Part shown: positions 57,267 through 64,000 of the stretch, in pieces
Numbering within the stretch: position 1 is the stretch's first letter
Layout: every line of letters starts with the position of its first letter
From: Wolfiporia cocos
Taxonomy: Eukaryota > Basidiomycota > Agaricomycetes > Polyporales > Phaeolaceae
Assembly (NCBI GenBank): GCA_029448655.1
Contig: JACCLO010000023.1
Span: 62,001-126,000 of the forward strand
DNA length: 64,000 bases
Direction of reading: 5' to 3'
Notes under the pieces: model-generated
Databases searched by the model: none
What the model was told of the DNA's origin: nothing
What the model saw: the letters and a program-made list of their open reading frames with translations, nothing else
Position numbers and translations under genes: made by a program

Positions 57267-57645
57267 TGTCACAAGCCGATTTTCTCCAACTAGCTAACAA
57301 CTAGTGACAGACATTAAACCCTTATCTTATCTAAGCACCCACCTATCAATCACGTGCAAGGACCCTGAACACCCCACACGTGAGACCAGACCCCCAGACA
57401 CTCTGTGCCGTGTAGTTACACCCATTCTAGGGTTACATATGATATAACGGACTATCAGCTTATGTAATAACTATACAGCAGCCAAACATGTACAAACAGT
57501 AGAATAGCATATATACTGGCCGGCGAGCTGGGTAGCACCCCAGACTCGTCTTGGCCTTATATGCCTTGAGTAGCCTCAGACTAGGAATACACCTTTGTGC
57601 GAGTACTATTCCCCCGAGTAGTTACTTGAGATCATGCTTGTGTCA
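57267..57645 (+). mobile_element. Solo LTR, TSD CTATG
   Basis: 379 bp, TGTCACAAGCCG...CTTGTGTCA, with TSD CTATG at 57262-57266 and 57646-57650. The inverted sister is at 56293-56674. Confidence 0.9.
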
Positions 57646-57841
57646 CTATGACCCCATTTGATAGTGGGTAGTATATAATCCACTGTAAATACCCATCAAG
57701 TTCCTCAGCTCGACCTTGTTGAATTACAAGGATCTTATACTCGTTCTCAAAGGCTTGAGAAATTAAGCCCTCAGCTTGTATATCGACGCTCTGCCTTTGC
57801 AAAGAATGACGAGTAGTGCACTACCCGATACACTGAGTAAC

Positions 57842-58550
57842 TGTTATGGGTCGAATACCCATTTGTATATTCGAGTCGTGAATATAGATCATTCTTCTGC
57901 ACATAGGCACGTTGCCGTGTGCAAGGCAAATACTCGTTAGATGCCTTCAAGTCCTAGGTGAAGTTCCTAGGAAGTTGTTCGATATCCAATACACATTAGA
58001 GGATATAATCTGTTCAGGGTGCAAGTCGAATATAATATAAGACTTGCCTAAGTCCAAGAAGTCAATGTGCACTTCGAGGACTTAGTCGTTCGGTTGCTCA
58101 AGCGAGAAATACTGAGTGTAGTTTCCTACGTTTGAGAACGAGTATAAGACTTCTTGTTTGTACAACAAGGTCGAGCTAGAGAACCTCAACAATAAGTACA
58201 TGAGTTTATATACTACGTTAGGTTTTAGGGGTCAAGTCCGTCCCAGATGTCACCGTTACTATCTACACTATAGTACCAAACGTTTGATAGGTATGTAGTG
58301 ATATATCCAAAATGATAGATAGGAATGATGGCGGTTGAACGCCATCTGTCAGCTAGCAAGTGATAGATATGAAACGGGGGACAGAGTTGGATCTGCCAAA
58401 GTCGAAACACGCCCTTTACGCTAGTACAACTGGGAATAGCCCAGTACAGTCACGAGTAGCCAGGGGGTTTGGTTGCGCAACAAGTCCCTGTATCGTATTC
58501 GCCCAATGGTGAGTTCTGCCAGCGTTCAAAAAATCAAAATAATCGTAACA
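57842..58550 (-). mobile_element. Solo LTR of the element 2 family, TSD GTAAC
   Basis: 709 bp, exactly the length of the element 2 LTRs and highly similar, with TSD GTAAC at 57837-57841 and 58551-58555. The PBS-complementary 11-mer (AAGGTCGAGCT, near 58170) is conserved. Confidence 0.9.
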
Positions 58551-58889
58551 GTAACTCGACTTAGTTATTTCAGCTGAACGGATATTTGATCTGTAACAGT
58601 AAGCAGAGTGTGTGAATTACGACTTAACATCTTTGTATTTGTGCAGTGGCCACCAGATTGTCCAAATCTCATATTGCCACTGCACCATACAATCTGTAGG
58701 GCACATAACTAGCTCAAGTACATATTCAAAACAACAATTTGAGGGTCTAATATGAATGCATTCACAACAACCATATACCATATAATATATCATGTATATA
58801 CCATGTATTCGGCCATGTGTAAATACATGTACATAGTATGTATAAAAACCATGTATACATGGTATATACATTATATGGTTGGAGCCTTA

Positions 58890-59495
58890 AGATTCGTGGT
58901 GAGAAACTGCGACGCCTTCTTGTCTCACTCATCGGCACTTAGACCATTTGAGTGGTGAGTCTCCATGTTTAACACTTCTGCGGAGGGAGTAGATTGCAGC
59001 ATTTGTGTAGAGGCTGTATAGGACTCAGCCGAAAATTAGGTCAAGGTGAGTACCACGTGCTGCTGCCAAAACCTGTCATATTAGCAACGATTATATGGGA
59101 TTTCATGTTAGTCTGTGATTGTGTGTTAAAGCATTGTGTGTCAAAGCAGTGGCGTGTTGGAGGATCAAGTCGTGCATATCAATAGGAGGCGGCCGTTCTG
59201 ATTGTCATGTTGCTGTGTAATTTCCTCGCAGTCAATCGTTGCATGAGGGTAATGGAATTGAATCTGTGCCGACAACCTAGCTGGCAGAACCAGGTTCCAC
59301 AATTTATAGTGGGATCATCAACTTTAATTTATAACTAGTCATTTACTGCATATTGTAACCCGTTCTGAATGTAGGCTTCGGCGCCGAAGCCGTTGCCTAT
59401 ATTCGATGCATCACGATTCTCATCCACCCCTCCGATGACGACTTATGCTGTTGCTTGTTTCCCCAGCTATAGTAATGCTTGGACCGGAATCCTTA
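58890..59495. other. No gene seen
   Basis: Between the MITE and the 3' end of the phosphatase gene. No coding sequence or bounded repeat recognised. Confidence 0.4.
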
Positions 59496-62400
59496 TCAAA
59501 ACCATCTTGACGCCGTCCAGAAGACCTCCGGAAGTATGCCTGGGGTGTCAAAGCCGATCCTGTGATGCGTGCGGTCGGCTATCCACTTGTACCACTCGTC
59601 AATCGTCCAGCCATGGAGAAGAGCCACAAGGGTGATGGTCATGTTGTCATAACCAACACCATTGCGGTTATCTTCCGGTGCCAGACACAGGTCGCAAATT
59701 TTTTCGCATACTTTGTCAAGCGGTCTACCTCTGGAGATGAGAATCCGAACCGTATCCACCACCTGCTGTGATGAGAGGCAGTCCCAGATCCCTACATGCG
59801 AACTGTCAGCAGGAGGGACATCCATGAGAGCATGCATACCAACCGTCTAGTGATGTGCAAAGCCCGGCTCGGCTCAAAGCCCGGGGCTTGGGCCCGGCTT
59901 TGTAGACTTGAGGTTAATTACCCAGCGGGTTTGCGTAGATGCAAGCGCTGAGGATCACGTGGATTTCACATGGATACCGACGCGTTGGGCCAGCGGCGGG
60001 CGTCTCTATGCGCCCCTTCGACATTGAAGTCTTCGGCCGACCCTCCGGTCGATCTTGCTGTCTACGCAGTCATAACTAAGGCACTACCTCCCTATCGCTT
60101 AACACTCGCCCGGCTTATCATTCCTCAGCGTGCGGGTCGATCACAGGGCCTCACACATTCACAGGAAGCATTCAAGCGTTCCTGGGAACGTCTGCTAACA
60201 GTTCCCATCAACGGTGTGTATGTTACAGATGTTTCACGGTGGACATGTGACTGTGAGGCCCAGAAAATATCACTCATACCTCCTGTGCAAACATCTCGTA
60301 CAAAACACCGGGCCTCTGCCTGCTCATTGGTGGGCTTCTGCTGTTAGATTTCATATTCCTCCATTTTACACCGTTCCAATTGAGGGGATTGTTGCTCTGC
60401 CACCCGAGGAGCCGGCACCATATGCCTGGCATGCTCGCATGCCTCAGGCAAGCACTGTGCCATTGTTAACTATGGTATGCAGTACAGAATCAGATGCAGA
60501 ACCTACAGCCAGTGTTGGTATTTCCATTTGAATGCTGATGTCGTTGTTGACTTAGAATTTTTGTCTTCGCCGTCAAGGCCTCCGCCAACAGGAAGAGATG
60601 GTCTGATGCGAACACGTGCAGGAGGTAACGGGGGTTTCGCAGTAAGCATCCTACTTGATCACACTACTCTATACTAAGATTTCAAAATTTTCAGCTTGAC
60701 GACGAAGATGAAATCGACGTAGACCACTTAATTGCAGTTCTACGGCGATCATTGCGCATCCTTGAGGACCAACAAGATCGCGCGGAGCCACGGTGGTTCA
60801 AGAATGCAGCACATATAATGAAACCACTTATCCGCTGGGAAAGTGATATCCGCCGCCACGAACAGCGTCGTTCAATGCCCATCACGAACTCAACTACTCG
60901 CCAACAACCCCTAGCCACAAATGTTATTGGCTACAAGTACTGTATTTAACAGAGTTTCCTACATCTTGAATACAGATATCAATGAGCGATACAAGCAATT
61001 CACTATATAGTCTGTCTATCTTGCCTCGATAAGCTTCCACAGTGCCGTGGCCTTCAACTTTCGTCGAAGGGGCATGCAGAGACGCCCGCCGCTGGCCGAC
61101 GCGTCAGTGTGCATGTGAAATCCACGTGATCCTCAGCGCTTGCATCTACGCAAACCCGCTGGGTAATTAACCTCAAGTGCTTTGAAGGGCTCGGGCTCAG
61201 CGAAATGTCAGGCCGGGCCCTCCCTGACGGCTCAGGCCGGCTCAGGCCCGGCTCAGGCTCAGGCTGGGGCTTATAGGCAATCAGGAAGGACCTCAAAGTT
61301 ATCGATTTGTACAGCTCAAAATTGCAGCACAACACATTCAGAATGCACATATGTCCGCTATTTATTGTTGTCCTGATCTACAAGTACTTTTATAGCTGCC
61401 CATGACACTGACGAAAAATCTAGGTCTCGATCACAACCCCGATCGCAACCCTGATCGCAATAGTTACGAAGTTCTGCACCAGTCACAAGTCATTTTATGG
61501 TTGTTGAGAATATTTAGGATGAAAGTATGCAAAATCTTGTACCAACGGACCTATTTTCGCTCATTACAACAAAGCTACAGTTGCGCGCCTAAAGCCGCCG
61601 GCTCAGGGCTCGGCTACGGCCGGCTCACAATCCAAGCCGGGCTCTGAGCCGTCGTAAGCCGCCCCCAAGGCTCGGCTCGGCCCGGCTCAAGTCGGCTCGG
61701 CCAGGCCCGGCTCACGGCTTTGAGCCGGGCTTTGCGCATCACTACAACCGTCGGATGCAACGATGAGAAATTCATCATCATCTGTGATGTCGTGCTCGAT
61801 AATTTCAGGATCAGCAGTAATGATCTGTGCTTCCGGCGGCAACAACGCGTTCTTCTTGTATTTAAAGTCCCCGAGGGCTCGCGTGAGTGCCAAACCATCT
61901 GATCATTGTGGGCATTAGAACCTAAACATCACGGTGGTGTAAATCGAAAGAGTACTCGCCATTGACATATCCATTCACGATTTTTCCACCCGCTGCAGTG
62001 ATACGGAGTCTCTCGTCTTGTGACCAATGTCAGTACATTATCTCATTCCGAATCAACAGCCTATACGTACTCTCATTCTTTGGCTTGTGATCGATACTCA
62101 AATGCGTTGCCAAACCCTTCGCACTCAACACGGACCGCGAATCGCCTGCGTTTGCCTACGGCAACTTCTGTATTCAAAGCGCAATCCTTCCAAAATCTTA
62201 AAATTACCGACAACGAATATTTTGCCATCCACTGTGAGAAGCGCAGAAATTGCTGTGCAGCCATCGCGATGGTCCTCCCGTAGGAACCACGGATCTGTCA
62301 AGCACAAGTCATTATAGGCAGACATATCATGAAACGAACACCGTTGCGTGCACGTACTATTCCGCATGCCCTCGTCTGTGCTGAGGAAAGCATTCTTCAA

Positions 62401-62850
62401 TGCCAAACGATATTCCTTGTTGCGGTATGCGGGATCTTCAACCAGCCGTCGATACAGGCTCTTAGTGGCATACCATGCTGCCATACATCCTGCGTTGCAC
62501 GGGTCAGACCGCTATATGTATGCAGTGCCAAGGACTAAACGCACAGCAATGGCCATCGTACACAGCAAAGAATGCATTTGTGTTTCCTTGTTTTCCATCG
62601 GCGCCAAGCTTGAAGGAATATTCGTCCTCCATCGCTTTAAAAAAAGTACGTGAGATTCACCGGAAGACATGGGGGGAGAATTGTGCTCTAAGCCAGCTTT
62701 AACAGCGTAAGGCTGTATGCTTGTGCCAAAGCAGAGACAGTGGCCATAATGAGGTGAGGAGCGGGACATACATTCTCTCCATCCTTGCATTGCGGTTATG
62801 GCAAAGTGGTACAGGTCGTTTCCTCCCTGCTTTGTCGCCTTATCTGTAAC
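59496..62850 (-). CDS. PP2C-type Ser/Thr phosphatase gene, interrupted by a hAT element
   Basis: Metal-dependent PP2C phosphatases remove phosphate from Ser/Thr in stress and cell-cycle signalling. Minus-strand exons carry the family blocks in order: AITAMQGWRE (about 62800), MEDEYSFKL and FFAVYDGH (62630-62555), KSLYRRLVE (62450), DGCTAISALL (62265), AGDSRSVLSAKG and HLSIDHKPKNE (62150-62085), ITAAGGKI (62000), ALTRALGDFKYKKN through FLIVASDG (61890-61753), then after the insertion GIWDCLSSQQVVD and the GYDNMT metal motif (59790-59655). Introns are about 50 nt; one looks GC-AG (near 61950). YDGH is followed by Cys where Gly is usual, and that junction and the first exon stayed unresolved. 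The start is uncertain. Whether it still yields protein depends on splicing out the hAT insertion. Confidence 0.8.
59848..61744. mobile_element. Non-autonomous hAT element in the PP2C gene, TSD CAACCGTC
   Basis: 1897 bp with an 8-bp TSD (59840-59847, 61745-61752) and ends TAGTGATGTGCAAAGCCCGG and TAGTGATGCGCAAAGCCCGG. GGCTC/CCGGCTC words crowd both ends. Inside, inverted arms 59906-60021 and 61062-61178 flank a SWIM-domain gene fragment. No hAT transposase is present. The TSD spans the predicted exon-intron boundary (exon GACG, intron GTTGGTATGC on the minus strand). Confidence 0.9.
59970..60950 (+). pseudogene. SWIM-domain gene fragment captured in the hAT element
   Basis: The reading frame encodes LAVYAVITKALPPYRLTLAR, LLTVPINGVYVTDVSRWTCDC, then after a one-base frameshift in an A4 run (about 60260) EAQKYHSYLLCKHLVQN, an acidic LDDEDEIDVDHL segment after an intron ending near 60693, and DRAEPRWFKNAAHIMKPLIRW. 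CxC...CxH is the SWIM zinc motif, found in MULE transposases and in an expanded basidiomycete family. The 5' part is missing. It could be the tail of a MULE, given the inverted arms around it, or a captured host gene. Confidence 0.65.
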
Positions 62851-64000
62851 TTAAGACTCGTAGAAGTGAGGCACTGTACGTAGTATACAATTGGGCTGCA
62901 CGCACTGGGACTACCTAGCAACATTATCTTCCCCTATGGCCATGACGATGGTTTGATTCCAAAGAACATAACGTCAGAGTCGGCAACTCACTATGGATTA
63001 TACCTAATTATTGCAGATCTTGCGCCAAATGCGGCTGGTCGCAGCAGAAGACGATGATGGGATAGGAGGCCTGCAGACGGAGGTAGGTTTAGGGTGACCG
63101 CATCTCGTGACCGCATCTCACATCTCAGGACGCGCACTTGAAAGCACCCTCACAATGTGTCGTCCTCACTATTTCCCCACAAGAAAACATCCGAATTTAA
63201 TAGGCATGACCTCACTGCTGCTCTTGAAGCAGCTCGTACTAAAACTACCAAGTACTCCGTCGCAACACGTCAAAAATCATCAGCGAGTTCGAGCGTATAT
63301 TTGGCCCCGATAGGGTACCATACGAATGGCAGCTAGGCATCGCTGAGGCGATCCTGCCACGTCCGGATGTATCACCTAAAGCCCGCATGTTCTCTCGCAG
63401 TCGCCGGGTGCGTTCTCGCTATAGCAGTGGTTTCGGCGTCTGTAGCGTCGTCATTATATTTACACACGTCGATATAACAATCGTCGGCGTTGGCAGGCGA
63501 CGCTGAGCCACACGCGCGCGTCCGAGCGCGATGTCCCGTGAGGGGTTACCCACGTCCACCCTACCGAAGTCTACCAGACGCTCTACAGCGCGACCCTAGC
63601 ATTTTTTCCGATGTCCGCTGGGTGACCGCCGCGCGCTGTAGAGAGGCTGGAACGGAGACTAGCGTTGAGTCTGCCTTCGCTGCGAAGGTTATTTTGTCAA
63701 ATTCCCGATCATTCTCGATCATCTTGTGGAAGAACGGCGATCGTATGCGAGCAATAACGCGAACGCCACAACCTCATACCAGATTCCCGGAGGCGTGACT
63801 GGCCGCACCTCCGTTATCGTTCCTTACAGTCAGGGTCGGCTACAATCGTGGACTCGAAGCTCCCACTTCTCGCTCTCAATGGACATGCTGCACAAGTGCG
63901 CTAACCCACAACAGTTAACCCTGACTCTGGTATTGTTTTGATCACGGGGGGCAAGCACGCGCACTCTGAACGAATAGCGCTGTTCTCCGCGCCGTAGCCT
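62851..64000. other. No recognisable gene
   Basis: Upstream of the PP2C gene. Short open frames at 63490-63941 have no family resemblance. A promoter for the phosphatase is expected here, but I see no clear elements. Confidence 0.35.

Larger units (their letters stand above)
56958..58598 (+). mobile_element. Solo LTR with two nested solo LTRs, TSD GTAAG
   Basis: TGTTACAATC...TCTGTAACA with TSD GTAAG at 56953-56957 and 58599-58603. The net length is 543 bp. It is alignable along its length to the solo LTR at 41830-42381. Confidence 0.9.
55944..58887. mobile_element. TA-flanked MITE, copy B (five nested LTR-type insertions)
   Basis: Same ends as copy A (AGGCTCCAACC...), with TA at 55942-55943 and 58888-58889. 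Removing the nested segments 56241-56868 and 56958-58598 with their TSDs leaves 665 bp. Non-coding. Confidence 0.85.

Overview
This window is nuclear DNA of a filamentous basidiomycete, most likely an Agaricomycete. The host genes have many GT-AG introns of about 50 nt, one belongs to the DUF6533 membrane-protein family typical of that class, and the rest is a dense graveyard of fungal transposable elements: chromodomain Ty3/Gypsy elements with dUTPase domains, a Helitron, Tc1/mariner-like, hAT and MITE families. There are no rRNA genes, CRISPR arrays or operons. Only two host loci are convincing: a DUF6533 gene (35.4-37.2 kb, minus) with a decayed inverted duplicate (28.9-30.6 kb, plus), and a PP2C-type phosphatase gene (59.5-62.85 kb, minus) interrupted by a hAT element.

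Layout. 1-3.9 kb: minus-strand LTR and non-coding interior of a retroelement running off the left edge. 3.9-5.3 kb: LTR debris. 5.46-8.14 kb: Helitron helicase relic in one reading frame with six stop codons. 8.95-23.14 kb: a Tc1/mariner-like transposon whose transposase is split by a solo LTR (9.48 kb) and by a 1-kb solo LTR (12.25-22.88 kb), which itself holds a complete Ty3/Gypsy element (12.65-22.24 kb), which holds another solo LTR (13.8 kb). 23.6 kb: Helitron fragment. 25.7-30.9 kb and 35.2-42.7 kb: diverged arms of an old inverted duplication carrying an unidentified gene relic and the DUF6533 gene. 42.76-55.51 kb: a younger palindrome with 1.5-kb arms meeting at a palindromic MITE; its left arm holds a full-length Ty3/Gypsy element on the minus strand (43.6-52.1 kb) with LTRs that look identical. 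55.5-58.9 kb: solo LTRs stacked inside a small TA-flanked MITE. 59.5-62.85 kb: the PP2C gene. The remainder shows no recognisable gene.

Most boundaries rest on matching target-site duplications (TSDs) read by eye, and subtracting nested insertions recovers consistent lengths between copies of the same family. Three unrelated LTR families share an 11-nt match between the primer-binding site and the expected mRNA 5' end, the hallmark of Tf1/sushi self-priming. Both coding-capable Ty3 elements carry a dUTPase, at different places in Pol. One has an extra ORF upstream of gag; the other has a long C-terminal extension ending in zinc knuckles. Older coding relics are disabled mainly by TGA codons where CGA is expected, which suggests decay of methylated CpG.
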